Both the position numbers and the translations under genes were made by a program. A stretch of 64,000 nucleotides of DNA from Polytrichum commune (lineage: Eukaryota > Streptophyta > Polytrichopsida > Polytrichales > Polytrichaceae), in NCBI GenBank assembly GCA_950295325.1, contig OX485805.1, forward strand, positions 58,874,283-58,938,282. Direction: 5' to 3'. The stretch's first letter is position 1, and the number at the start of each line of letters is the position of its first letter. The notes beneath the pieces are model-generated. The model saw only the letters and a program-made list of their open reading frames with translations. It made no database searches and was not told the origin of the DNA. Positions 1-12,626 of the stretch are shown piece by piece.

Positions 1-1690
1 CGAGAAGCTGGAGACGAGCCAAGTATGCTTTACACTAGACCATGAGGGCCTAAGGGACCAAAGAATTTCAATGGATGAAAAATCTACCTGGCATCCTACA
101 TGGCAACAAATGCATAATGTTTCATTGTCCACCATATATTATGTTAGGTGCATCACAAAGAGGTGGGTTTGACACAAAACCAAGGGCCATGACAACAAAC
201 TAAAGTGGCATTGGCTTCTGATTATATTATATTGCATTGGTAGGGACTCGAATACAAGATCCTGGGATTCGCAAATGAGGAGCTAGACCACCAAGTTGTT
301 TCTTAACATGTTGAATAGGAACTTGGAAAAAATATTAATGAACCCAAAATTGGTAGATTTCACTATGTCCACTATGTTATCCCTCTTGTTCCAATGTATA
401 CTTTAACATACCGTAGTAGCTTTACCATTCCGGTAATTAATAGGTAAATAATTAGTATAAGCTATATTTTTAGATTCAGTAATCCTGAATTTGAGGGCAA
501 AATTTCCACATTATATATATATATATGAAGTTTGCAGTTTTTCTTAAAATAATTTAAGTAGTGCCAAACTGGTAAAGGTACTACAGTATTTGGAGTTTTT
601 GGGGGTCAAAGGTGTGTGTTTTCTCAAGATTTTATGGTATTTCATTGTATAAATTTCATTTTGAGTCCTTCATTATACATTCATGATATTTGTAGTGGTT
701 GTTTTCATGTGTGAATGAATTCATGGATTAGCTGCTAATGTCCCTTATAAAGTGAAATTGGTAAGGGTGGATGGAAATGCAAATAAAATCCATTTTTCTT
801 AAAGTTTTTCTGTGGTAATAAATGGTAAATGGGAAAAAACCACGTGTGAGATATTTGGGTTTGCAAAACCTGATAACAGTATATCTTACAATTATTTAAA
901 GATTGCAAATGTGCGTGAACTTTTGTGTGCAACATAATGCAATGGAAACACGAAACATTAAGATTTTTTTTTCCAAAAAGCTCACTCTCTCTAGCCGTGC
1001 AGAATTTATTTTCGTAGAAAATCACAATATGTACATTATTATTTGGAAAAGGTTTTGGTTGACACAGATTATATTCTTCAGGTCATTTAAAGATCACAAA
1101 TGTGAGTACACCATAACGACACATGTTTAAAAGAGATTAGACTTCATCTTCAAATTTCATTAACTACACTAAATGTTTATAGTGTCACCAATTCTATTTG
1201 TCTTACTCAATACTAATTGGAAACCATCCTTGTAGTGTCACCAACACTAATTGTAAACCTGGAATTGTTTGTCGTTTCTTGGAAACTCATTGTTTTTGGG
1301 CATTATAGATTTATCATGTTGCAATTATTGTCACTTAGTGATTTCTCATCTAAGATCTCATTAATCCATGACAATATTTTCATTAAGGTCCTTCCACACC
1401 TAACGAAGGTAGCAGACAAATGTTATCTTCAAACATTTGCTGTTGACTAAAAAACCATATTCGTTCACACGGTGGACAAGAATACGAGATATTACGGATT
1501 TTGTATGATACGAAACACCGATGATATATATTGTCTGTACACACCTATGGCCGTATCTGCCCTATATCTGTGTAACACCTCATGATCGCGTAATGGCCTT
1601 TCACATCAGAAAAGCGATGTCTTGCACCACACCGATGTTTGAATATCGTGCCTTCGCGGTCCTTTAAGGTTTCTTTTCCTCTCTGATGAG
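1..1690. other. AT-rich intergenic region
   Basis: I see no convincing gene here. Open frames are short, AT-driven and match no family I know. A short (TA)n tract lies near 513-527. A phrase near 1186-1255 about 'gtgtcaccaa-cactaatt' resembles text near 31.0-31.1 kb, which hints at an old dispersed repeat, but the match is too weak to name. Confidence 0.6.
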
Positions 1691-1693
1691 TTT

Positions 1694-2347
1694 ATGAGAA
1701 GGAAACACAGATCTCTCCAAACCCTAAACACTCATCCACTTCACGTTACAGAAGCCCACATTGATTTCATTCACCGCCGCAACACTGCACGTCGCTCCAA
1801 GGATGAATCGAAGAGGAAGTTGCGCTCCAATTCAAGGATGAATCGAGGAGGAAGCTGCGTTCCCCGGAAAGATCCGAAGGTGCTGTGCTGCAAGTAGATC
1901 TGCCATGTTCCCGTCGTCTTTTGTCTCTTTCGCGTGCAATACGATCTATAACCACATCTATGGTTCTTCTATTTCAGGGAAAAAGGGAGCAATCGGGGCT
2001 GGAGTGGAGAAGGAGCAGCGTGCAGCAATTGGTGCACTTGTGAAACTTTCAGCAGACAACCCACCCAAGGTGTTGACTTGTGTAGGGAAGATTTACGCAC
2101 CCTTCGGTTGAAAAAGGTATGAACTTCTCCCGTTCTTGCCTTCAGAGTGCAAGTTCTCTAGGGATAGATTTTATCGGGTTTGCATCCTGGGTTTGAATGT
2201 GTCAAATGTGATGACGATTTGATGCCATCGTCTCCACTTCTACCCATACGTCATGCACAATGTTGAGTGTGTGTGTTTCCTTTTCCTTTTCTGTCAATTC
2301 CTGTCTTGTGACCTAAATGTAAGGTAGTTGCAGAGGACCTTGCGAGA
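1694..2347 (+). other. Likely 5' leader of the SR45-like pseudogene
   Basis: This stretch is less AT-rich than its surroundings. Possible splice signals at about 1977 (ttcag) and 2324 could mark leader exons. Short open frames exist (1694-1897, 1905-2111) but resemble no known protein, and the first codon that fits the family is the ATG at 2348. I read this stretch as untranslated leader and promoter of the parent gene copy. Confidence 0.35.
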
Positions 2348-3626
2348 ATGGCGCCCAGCCTTTCCGGTATGAAGGTGTTCATCGACCAAAATGATGTGAG
2401 CAGTTTGTGACGGACAGTACGAGAAGATTAAGAGACTTGCATTTGGGTTTCTTGCATTATTATCGTTGATGAATGATGTTACCTGGTGTTATTGTCCTTC
2501 TCTGGCGTTTCAATAAGGGTTTCACTACTGGCTCATCTTCGTATACAGGCTCATCTTCAGCATCACGCTCAAGATCAAGGTCACGATCATCATCATCTTC
2601 TGGGAGTGAGACTTCTAGAAGTTGCAGTCCTCCTGCCAAAATAAGGTATTTTGTTTTACATATCCCTGAAATGTTGTTTTTTTATTTCAGCTCGAGCATG
2701 ATTGCTGTTGAATTGAAGAGAGAAAGATTGGTACTCAGGATATATTAGATTGGTTTTCTTTAGAGGATACACAATTTGAACTCAGTGTATTATTGGGAAA
2801 ATCGTTCACCTCTCCTTGTTGTGGCGTGCAGTGATGCGTCAGGTGCAAAGAAACCCATATCTTCATCACCCCCACCTAAGAAATTTTCACCTGTCAAGTA
2901 AGTGTTTGGCCAGCCACTGTCTGAAAGCATTGTTGTGTGTTGATAAATGTGAATATGCTTACATGTGCTCTTTTTGCAATTTAGGATGAGAAATAGGAGC
3001 CTAGTTAGATGCACTACCAGTATTAGCAAAACATTTTCTACATAATTGCTTAAATAGGATCAATCAGGATATTCTGACTCTTTGTTTTGTGCTTTATCAT
3101 TATTCAACTACAGAAAATTGCGAACTCCAACCCCATAATCCACTGTGTTGCATGTTGGGTGCCTCACTCGCAATGTAAACGAGGCACACCTGAAAGAGAT
3201 CTTTGGTATGCTTGCACTTTGGAATTTTCTCATTGACTGCACCAAATAATACTAAGTAGTTCATGGTTTTTAGTGTTTTCATAGTGCAGAACTTCTATGT
3301 AATTACAATTTGAAAATAGCTTAGGTTCATGATATTAATCTTTTATGTGAACGTACTGAACTTTGTCTGTTTGCTATGATTCAGGCAACTATGGTGAAGT
3401 TTGTAAATGTGGAGCTAGCTATGGATCGCACTGTATGTATTTAACCTTCTTCCATGGAGTCTTGCTGTCTGTAATTTTGTTTGTTACTTTATAGCATCAT
3501 AAAATATATATGGAACGGGAATGAACTCAATGCTTCACCTTACAGGTTAATCTGCCCAAGGGATTCGGCTATGTGGAGTTCAAGACAAGGACAGATGCTG
3601 AGAAGGCCTTGCAGCATATGGATGGG
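2348..3626 (+). pseudogene. SR45/RNPS1-like splicing factor, broken and 3'-truncated
   Basis: Six exons can be followed by GT-AG signals and consistent phase: 2348-2366, 2549-2645, 2832-2897, 3114-3205, 3385-3432 and 3546-3626. Exon 1 reads MAPSLSG. Exon 2 gives an Arg/Ser-rich stretch (SRSRSRSRSSSSSGSE), exon 3 a Pro/Lys linker, and exons 4-6 an RRM with the RNPS1 hallmarks NVNEAHLKEIFGNYGEV and VNLPKGFGYVEFKTRTDAEK. In the family (SR45 in plants, RNPS1 in animals) this RRM binds RNA and joins the exon-junction/ASAP complex in the nucleus. Two defects are visible: an in-frame TAA at 3136-3138 just before the RRM, and one extra base near 3399-3403 that shifts VNVELAMDR out of frame. After 3626 I cannot find the end of the RRM or the usual C-terminal RS domain. 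Introns are kept, so this is a duplicated gene copy rather than a retrocopy. Confidence 0.8.
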
Positions 3627-4060
3627 GTAAATCCTTAAACTGAGTGGAAAGGTTGAGCTATTTTGCTTATTGCAGTCTCTTGAGGTTACCTTCGAGTTTG
3701 GGGGTGCCTCTCCTAACTTCATAGGCTCACTTAAAATACATGTGGCTGGAGATTGTGTACTGTAGTTGCTGTATGATCAGTTATTATTCATCCTATTCAT
3801 GCTAGCTCTATTCATTCTTTTCCTGCTTTATGGAACATGTATTCTTGTTTCCAGGCAAACTTTTTCAGGTCTTACTCTCTGGTGTGTTGTGATGGATTGT
3901 CTAGCAAGGTCTGCATAGTGTCAAGATTTCAAGAACTATTTCTTTAGAGAAGAGTCTTCCAAAACTGAAGCAAAGAATTGACAACAAGAGATATTACTTA
4001 AACCAGAAAGTATTAATTCAAGAACTTGTTTAATTTCTTTGATCAATTTATTTATATTCG

Positions 4061-4237
4061 TCATGAAACTTGAAACAACAATGGAAATGGACTTGCAATC
4101 GTACCATCATTGGTGTTTGCAGCATATGCTCCAAAAAGTGCGGCACTAGCTTCACGAGCAAGAGATTCAGCAACGGAAGGATTGTCATCGTATCGGCGAG
4201 CGTTGGAATCCGTCAATGAATCACTATCATAGTCCAT
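4061..4237 (-). CDS. Small open frame of 58 codons, function unknown
   Basis: On the minus strand an ATG at 4237 opens a frame beginning MDYDSDSLTDSNARRYDD and running through an Ala-rich segment (SAALFGAYAANTND) before stopping at 4061. Its composition (acidic start, balanced residues) looks more protein-like than the surrounding AT-rich DNA, so it may be an exon of a lost gene or of a transposon's accessory protein. I do not recognise it, and no partner exon is evident nearby. Confidence 0.2.
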   Translation of the reverse strand: MDYDSDSLTDSNARRYDDNPSVAESLAREASAALFGAYAANTNDGTIASPFPLLFQVS

Positions 4238-4496
4238 TGAGATTTGTGCAAAGCAAACTCTCTTTTAGGATAGAAAATTTGTTGTAATGATTTTTTTGTT
4301 GTAGCAATAAAGCCGCAAGAAACAAAGATTCACAGGAGTAGCAACAGAAAAATCACATACTAGTGAGTAGAAAGATTCAATTTGCAAAGGTTCAAGAACA
4401 CTGGAGCTACTTTTTTTTAAGCAAGAACAAGAAACAATAGAGCAGTCCAAAAACAGAAGCAAGTGCGAGGTCACTTTTGCGCCCAAATGATGTAAC

Positions 4497-4518
4497 GGGG
4501 GGGGGGGGGGGGGGGGGG
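4497..4518 (+). repeat. Homopolymer run of 22 G
   Basis: An uninterrupted G run followed by aaggagg. Runs of this length are prone to slippage and assembly error and could form a G-quadruplex. The flanks show no gene that would use it. Confidence 0.9.
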
Positions 4519-5904
4519 AAGGAGGTGCTTTACGTAACACCTCGCTGATTTCTCTTAAATCTAGGAATTTTGAAGATTTTATAAAAATCTCTGAAATTGC
4601 GTTAACTGCGGAGTTACACATTTTATATTGCAACCATCGCTTGTCCAACTCGGATTCCACGTCTGCATAGTGTTTCATACCACTTGTAATGTGAATACAG
4701 AATAAATTTACTATAAATTTTGGCATGCTAACATGGCCTACCACCGCAGGTGTGGAAGGACCTTTATAGATATGTTAATATACAACATATACCAAAATTT
4801 GATTCAATAGTTGGAATGAATTTCATTCATTATGCTAAATACAACATTTAGTGTGCTCCACACTCAACTGTGAACACAATTTGGAGGACTTATGTGTTTA
4901 ATTAAGGGATCCATAAATGTGCGCTTTTGGCAATCAAAACTAAACCAAGGGAGGCACAATTTTCAATATGATTTTTGTTGATGTATCATCATAGACTTGC
5001 TATGCAACACAAAATTGAAGACATGAAATTTGATTAGTAGAAGATGAGGAAACCAAAATCCGAACCGAATAACACCCGTATACACTGTACCTTAACGAGT
5101 TTCTTGAAAGTTCCTTGGATTCAATAGTACCCCACTTTGTTGGATTTGAGCATGGGAAGAGAGGCCCCTCTTTGTACAAAGAAAAACACCAGAGCTCACA
5201 AAGTCTATTGGCTAAGTTGGGCCAATCAAATTATCATCTACCATATTTCATCCATCAAGCGTCCAGCGTCACCTTTGTAACCGTTGCATGTCTCGACACA
5301 TCCGATGGCTCTCTTTGAAGCCTCAGTCATCCGACGGCCACACTTATTTCCTTCACCATTTTGAAATGGCGCGGAAAACTCCACACAGGAATCAACCCTG
5401 GCACTACATCCCCACGCCACCACCACATCTACACATCCTGAATCATGCTTGCAGGTACATTATTCGCATCTACGATGTACGTTCTCGACTGTGGCTATGG
5501 CGCCCGAAACACATTTGTTTGCGAGGAGGGAGTGATGGCTATGGCGGAGCTATGACCCTGTGCACTCCCCGCAACCCAAGAGTAGCAACACATGCAAAAA
5601 ATTTCATCAACGAACAGGGTGCCCGAGGGCCGTGATTTCGAGCGTAACCGTTGAAGGAATGGTGCATGCTTTGTGGAGGGAATTCTGAGGCTAGGGTTTG
5701 GAGCGAAGTTCTCTTTAGCGTGGGCTATGGCGATGCGAGACAGGGAGTGGAGAATGTGGCAAGCGGAGGTGGATGAACCTCGCCGACAGGGGCGAATGTA
5801 GCTCAAACGTGGCCGTGTTGAGTACAGCCTTGGTTGAAGACACAGGTGAGGGTTTCTTGTGTGTGTTTGTGTGATGATATGTCTTGGTGTTTCGATTGCC
5901 ATAG

Positions 5905-6312
5905 ATTTCATTTGTGTGCATTCCTTTGTTGGATAAGAAGAAACTAGGATTCCAGTTCACTATGATCACTTAAGTGTTCCGTACGCGGTGCTAGTTGTGA
6001 CGCAATGTGAGATAAGAAGAGTTTTGTATTGTTGACATATAGGTTTCGAGATTTCTTTGCATTGTTGGCATCTCCATGCTGGACGATAGAGACTACTGAT
6101 TGTGGTGAAGAGAAGGAAACTAGGTTTCACATTGCAATGGTCATTTAGCTGATCTGCATCGCATTGCTGTGCGAGTGATGCTATGTCTTGTGTGTGTAAA
6201 TAGACGTAGATTGCATTTACGTGTATTCCTATCCTGGAGAGGAAGGAAGTAGCATTACACTTCGCGATGATTACTTAAGTACTCTGTATGCTGTGCTAGT
6301 AATGCAATGTGA
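5905..6312 (+). repeat. Threefold degenerate tandem repeat in the leader of the helicase-like gene
   Basis: Three diverged copies of a roughly 105-170 bp block follow each other at about 5905-6014, 6077-6187 and 6210-6312. Shared phrases include catttgtgtgcattcct / catttacgtgtattcct, ...ctatgatcacttaagt / ...gcgatgattacttaagt, and gtgctagt.gtgacgcaatgtgag / gtgctagtaatgcaatgtgag. The block lies between the first GC-rich stretch and the coding start at 6442, so it is probably leader intron or untranslated exon. No coding role is apparent. Confidence 0.6.
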
Positions 6313-6441
6313 GCTTAGAGTCTTTTCGCGTTGGTTTTCAGAATAGTTTGCACCTCTGTTCTGGACGAAAGCGACTATGGATTTCAATGTAACGGCAATC
6401 TTCTATGTGTTTTGTGTTGCAAAGGGAGGGAGGGGTCAGCG

Positions 6442-9400
6442 ATGGCAACAGCTGTGCGCCCGCCTCGTCCAGGAAGAGCAAGAGCAGCTTTGGCTGATGT
6501 GACCAATACAAGCTCCGTGAAAGCGCAGAAGGGCCGGTCGGTGGCCAAAGGTCGCAGTACTGTGAGGGAAGTGGCTGTGGAAGCTTTGAAGCATGAACAT
6601 CTGGATGCCAACTTGAAGAAGAGCAGAGGCAAGGCTCCTACCAATCAGGTCGTAGGCACTCCCTCTTCACCGGAGCGATCAAACGCCACGGCAGCAAAGG
6701 ATATTTCTGTGGTGAAGTTGGTGGTTCGGGGCAGGAAGGCGAAGGAGCAAGTGCAGTTGGAACCAAAATTTGGGGATGTGGAGAGCAAGAAGAAAGGTGT
6801 GGTACAGAAACCTAGAGTAAAAGTAGCGCAGGCTGGTGGGAGAAAATCCACAAAGAAGATTGTCAAGGAAATACAGACGAGCGAGGAGGAGTTTAATGAC
6901 GATCAGCATGAGAGCAATGCATGCGAACATGAGAAGCAGGAGGCAAAAGCTTCTGAGAGGTCTGTTGCACAGAAACAAGTGGCGAGTTCATTAGCAGAGG
7001 CAGATTCATCCAAATTGACGAAGAGGAGGAGGGAGCCAGCGAAAGCGAAGAAAAGTACAACCGCTGAGAGTTCTCAAGAGGTTTTGAGGGGTGGGGAAGC
7101 CTCACCGTCATCAGTCCAAGCAATAAGCGATCAAAATCTCGATACCAGTGTGTCGGACCAAGTTCGGGAGAGCGAATCCGTTCAGAAAACCAAGGTTGCT
7201 GGGAAGAGAGGGCCTGTGGCTATATCAAGCTCGAAAGGGCGGCGAGCGGCTACTGGATCAGTGAGGCAAGGCAGGAGGGTACCTGTAAAGCCCCAGATCC
7301 AGGAGGATATGGAGAGGGCAGTGGCTCAAATTGCCGATGACAAGGCTGCCAGAAATGCACACTTGCAGACTCCCGTTGCAGGAGGAGATCTCAGAATGGC
7401 AGATGGGCTGACAGATCATGTGGTCGTGGAGAATCTAGCAAAGGGCAAGAAGGGTACTGGAAAGGGAATCGCGAAAGCGGATGATTTCGGATCATTGACC
7501 CTGAAAAGTGTCACGTCTGCATCCAGGCACGAAAGTTTTCCGGAAGGGCCGGTGAGGGGCACACATTCTGTCACGAAGGTCACTCGAGGAATTTCTGCCG
7601 AGCTTCCCCAGGTGTCCATCTCAAACCTCTATATCCATAAATTAACACCGGTTTCACATTTTATTCAATCACATGAATTCATAAATTGATCTACCAAACA
7701 TAGTTGAATAATAGTTATGTGAATGTGGATATAGCTCTGAAAGATTTAAAACCTGAAGAGGAATGACGGCGATTCAAGATTAAATGCTGGTCATTTGAAT
7801 TTTGAGATGCCGCAGACGTTGAGAAGAAATGCTTCCAGAGGGACACGGAAAGCTGTCAATTATGCGGAGGACATTAACGAGGGAAAAACTCGCAATACTC
7901 CAAAAATAACGTCAGCTGAGCATCACAGTGAGCTGCCACAATTGGTTATCGGCAGTGAAGCACAGGCTGTCACTCGGATCGTGCGGCAGACAGTTAAGAA
8001 GGGTAGGAAGAAAGACGCTGAAGATGTAAAGATGCCTGGATCTAATGAAAACGACGATGCTATTAACTCCGGTAAGGAGATCTTGCAAGACCTGAGCGTC
8101 AATCATGCGGGAGATGACTGTGGTAGCACTGCTGAGGTAGTTAATCTCAAGGGAAATACCCAGGTCGAAGATAAAGTCTCGAAGCAATCTGTAGGTGATG
8201 TCATAACCGTGAAGCGCATCGTGCGACAAACTGTGAGGAAGGGCAGAACGAAAGACACTAAAGTTGATGACAGAGATAAAAGCATTGGCAAAAAGAACTC
8301 TCTCCATAGCGTGAAAAAAGACTTGCTGGACAGGGTCCAAGCAATGCCATCCACTTTCGAGAGCTCTCTAGAGGAGGAATATGAGCGATTCAAAAGGGAG
8401 AACAGAGTGCACAAGGAAGGTGCAAAATTGCCTAAGCTTACAACTCCAGAAAAATTGGATACACTTTCTGAGAGGATTCTCATCGATTCTGCCAAACCAC
8501 TCATTCCAATAGCGGTATGTACTTCGCTCGTAGAAACTGTTGCCTCTTCAAAGGTTGGCAAAAAAAAGGGGGCTGGAGGAGTTGAATCTATTTCAGATGG
8601 ACTCCACCATAACAAACGTACGGATATCAGGGTGAAAACTCTGGAAATTGCCCACAAATCTGGCCCGAGTGTCAGCCTCCCTAGCTCGAATTCGAGCAAC
8701 TGCAGTGTTGAGCTTGTCTCATGTAGTGAACAAGCGCAAACTATCAAGAGCAATAATCTTCTCTGTAGAACTCCATCACAAAGGGGGCAAAAGCGCAGTT
8801 GGAAGGAGAACGTCGATGATAAATCCACAGCAACCCCCGTGCATCTCTCTCGAGCTGACTGTGACTTAACAGATTCAGAGGTTGGCTCAGGAACACTTCA
8901 TACTAGTTCATTGAAGTTGGATATCGACCCCATTGTGGAATGTGACGATCAGGATGACGACCATGTAACCGATGAGGATTCTCAGAGGTCAATGGTTGGA
9001 CATGAAGACCAGATGTATGTGGATGTATCAGGCCGAGGATCTGACGATCCTCTTCTGAAGGCCATAGCCAATTTTGATGAAGCAGATATTCCGACAAAAG
9101 TAAAGGACTGCTGCAAGCTTCTGGGGAAGCCATCAACAATTCAATCACATTCCTTGCCCTTCCTTTTGGCTGGTCGAGATCTCGTAGTCATTTCTGACTC
9201 AGCTCCTGGTGAGCTTGCATGCCTGTAATTTGTAAATTCATCACTTACACTGCGTAGAGTATTCTATGTATTTGCGACTCTTAAATGTGCAAATGTGCTA
9301 GTATCTGTATGCCAAACTACAAAGCTTTTGTTGTAGTAACTGCATGCTAATATGTTATAACTTCTTCTCTTGCCATGTTGAGAAATATGGTCAATGTTGA

Positions 9401-12400
9401 TTGGTAATGTCGTTTAATCTATCTCAATTTCATGGCGGGGTGGATTCTGATCTACTTCTAACAAGTTAGGTGCTCCTTGTGTGCTTTTAAAATATGCAGA
9501 ACAAATACTGGCTTACGGAGTGCCTGTTCTGGTGCATGCATTGAAGAAAAAGAAAAGCTACGTGCGGAAAAAGCCCTCGCCAATAGGACTTGTCCTGGCG
9601 TCATCTGACGAGCTTGTGCAACAGGTGACTTCTATGGTTTGAATTTTGTCTGTTGTGTCTGAGTCACATGGTTTTCTATGTAGGCTCAGTCGCAGTGACA
9701 TGATGTTTGGACCCTGTATGTCTGTTCATATTGGAGTATTCACTTCTTGTGCTGTGCCACTATTTTACACATTTTGATCGAGCCTGAGTTGACATTTCTG
9801 CACAGTGCAGATCACAGATGTGCTTGAGGAATCATTTTGTTCTTTAAAAGTGAAGATTGGAAATGCAATTTCAGCATCCAATACCTCATCAGATATGAAC
9901 ACAGTCAAGCCTGGAGTGGTAAGACTGATGAATCGTCCCTGCCACTTTAGTTATGCAGTAGCATTGCTTGTGTAATCCAGCAGCTAATGTCCTCTTCTGC
10001 ATATAATTAAAGAAAGCACATTTGAGATTTAGTACTGGAACCTCACATTGTATATTGTTAGAGCCACTATCATTCTTAGCTTTGCGACTCAAGGTACCCA
10101 TTATGTTGAAATGGTAGGTAATGCAGATGAGGTGGTTCTAATCATATGCTTTGGTAAATGTTACGTGAGGCAGGCAATTCTCGTAACCACCCCCAGCTGC
10201 TTGCAAAAGATGCTGGATGTTGGTAGATGCTCGCTTGCTCTTGTGTCATTTATTGTGAGTTCCTATAATACCCTGTTGAAACTTGTTGAACATTTCTTCT
10301 ATACCTGGTTGAGAGGGACTGCTTTGTACTTCCATATATTTATAATTAACTGCTTTATTGAATATAAATTGAAGACAGGTGAATGTTGGAGGGGCGAATG
10401 CCTTCTGCCCTAGATATGCATAATCAAACATGCCTGACATAAACACAATAATGATCTCAATCCAGGTGCTAGATGGGGCAGATTGCATGATTCAGAATGG
10501 AATGGAGGCATTCCTGCGTGATGTTTTTGATCAAGCATCTACTTGTATGTTACTTTACCCTTCTCTGACCCTTTTGAACTCACTCACAACTAACCATGCA
10601 TACATTATTTATAGGTCCAATTGATTAAATCATATCTCATTGGCTCTCAGAGATCCATTTTTGCGGGCTGGCAGGCATATGACATCACAAAATCAAGGAA
10701 CCATTTATATTAAGGGTTTTGAAGCCTTTTGTAAGGCTGTGTAAAGACTTTCAACAATGAGATCAATTGAATTACAGAATCAGTATACTCACTGGGTTCA
10801 TGGTGACCTTGTTTTTTTTAATCAACCTAGGCCGGCAAACTGGAGTGTTCTCATCAACATGGGAACCTGAAATTGAGCAAGTAGTCAAAGATTTAGTTTC
10901 TGAGACCGATCTTGTGAAGGTATCTTTCTAAGTTGCTACAACCCATTGCAACCTCTTTGTTGATGTGGTCACCGATAATATTATGCACTAAGTTTGGCCT
11001 TACGTAGTTGTATTTGCATTGATTGCAGTTTGACAGTTCATGCATCATGAAAGCAGTCTTATGGATGGACAATAATCTTGAAGATGATATTGGCCAGCTT
11101 AGTAGGTCACATTGTCCAGTATCATGCTTTTGAAAATGTTCAATAAAACTTCGGCATATTTATTTCTAAGTTCAAACCTATCGTGTTCTGCAGATTAGTA
11201 TCAAGAATCCTGTAGAAGTGCCAGAGCAGATTGGTGAGGAGCAGGATGTAACTCAGATTGTTGAGGTAAATCCTCTGTAGACTTCTACCAGAGTGCTGAA
11301 GCTCTAATTCCTCTTCACACCACAAGTTGATTCTAACATAGAATTCCTGAATTTATTTCTGGATACTATTGTACTGTGTGCAACAGGTATTGGAGGATTC
11401 AGATAGAGATACAAGGTTAATGGCACTGCTACGAATGTTCCAAAAGTGCAAGAAGTATGTTAATATTGCCACCCTTGCTAGTCTATGTTGTTCTGTGGAA
11501 ATGAATTAAAGTGCACTTTCTGACTTATGGAGTGCTGATGTACTTTGGCAATAATATGTCTTATTATTACTCACCCTGATTGTAATTTTGTGCTTTGTAG
11601 AAATCAGGTTCTGGTTTATGTCCTTTACAAGGAAGAAGCTCTTCATGTGGAGGGCTTGCTGCAGCAAAGGTGAGCGCTCCCACTTGAGTTGTCAAGTGAA
11701 TGAAAAGGGAGGCTGCTTTTATGGAATATCCCTGTGAATGTTGATGTATAGGACATCTATGGCATTCGAAATTTCCTTCCAATAATTGTTCTATATGTGA
11801 TGTTATGGGTGATCCTCAGAGGGTGGAAAGTTGCTGCGGTGCATGGAGGGATATTTGAGGCAGACCGTAATAAAGCAGTTGTTTCTTTTGAGAAGGGTTC
11901 AAGCTCAGTCTTGGTGAGTTCTTTAGAGTAACTCTTCTAGTCTTTTCAATTTTGGGTAAGGAATTCAGCTTCCTTTTAATGCATTTAGGATGAGGTGATC
12001 GAGATACTTATTCATGAACTTTCAATGATTGTAGGTTGCAACAGATGTTGCAGCAAGGGGCCTTGTTATCCCAAATGTGGATTATGTCATCAATTACAGC
12101 TTCCCCTATACTTTTGAAGACTATGCCTGTCGACTACGGCAAACAGGGAGGACTGGAAGGAAGGGCATCATGCACACTTTCTTCCTGCCAGCAAACCAGG
12201 TATGAAATTCAGAGAAGCCAACAGTGATAATAGTCCTGTCAACAGTGCTTGTCATTACTTCTGAATTTGTTTGGAGTTTCAACCTTGGGAAGTCGGCACA
12301 GAACAGGCCCTTTTGCACTTTGGATTTGCTTGCTCAAGAATCATTTGTCGGTTTGCCAATTGTATCATGCCATTGTCCAGTATGAAATCTGTAGTTTGAA

Positions 12401-12626
12401 TATACACACCATAACTCTCGTACCAGTTAAACACTTCATGAGGACAAGGGAATGACTTGAAATGTGAACTCCATCTTGATATCACAAGTCTCTCTGCATT
12501 TTCTTGGCGTTGCAGGCTCGGGCAAAAGAGCTTGTGGAGGTGTTAAGGGAAGCAGAACAAGATGTGCCAGAGAATCTGGTGAAATTGACGAGCCCAGCCC
12601 AGAAAAAACCAAGAATTGAGTACTAA
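6442..12626 (+). CDS. Degenerate DEAD-box protein (RH5-like pseudo-helicase) with long N-terminal extension
   Basis: Thirteen coding exons: 6442-7611, 7816-9208, 9500-9624, 9811-9918, 10174-10254, 10466-10544, 10831-10919, 11194-11265, 11387-11454, 11601-11669, 11820-11913, 12035-12199 and 12516-12626, all phase-consistent, about 1207 aa. The start at 6442 ([14 protein letters not shown]) follows a GC-rich leader. Residues 1-800 are basic and disordered-looking, with a D-box (RAALADVTN, 14-22), repeated [14 protein letters not shown]-type segments and a KEN box (about 720). From about 810 the RH5/DBP2-type helicase core begins. The Q motif (PSTIQSH) and motif V (VATDVAARG) are kept. Motif I is SDSAPEQI in place of the A-x-TGSGKT type, DEAD is DGAD (962-965), SAT is SST (993-995), and HRIGRTGR is [11 protein letters not shown] hydrolysis is therefore unlikely (inference). 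The frame stays open across all exons, so the gene seems kept by selection. It probably acts as a nuclear RNA- or protein-binding scaffold whose level may be cell-cycle controlled. Confidence 0.82.

Larger units (their letters stand above)
3640..5640. other. Intergenic region between pseudogene and helicase-like gene
   Basis: Apart from the small minus-strand frame and the G run listed separately, I see only AT-rich DNA and short shadow frames. The last 400 bases (about 5.25-5.64 kb) become GC-richer and contain overlapping frames on both strands, which fits a promoter or CpG-rich leader of the following plus-strand gene. Confidence 0.5.

Noticed and set aside
8103-8828. 241-codon minus-strand open frame opposite the helicase-like exon
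   Set aside because: It lies fully antisense to a well-supported exon, has no family features and reflects the codon bias of the real gene.
11029-11103. Possible extra helicase exon with good AG/GT borders
   Set aside because: The helicase family sequence continues directly from 10919 to 11194; including this piece would insert unrelated residues.
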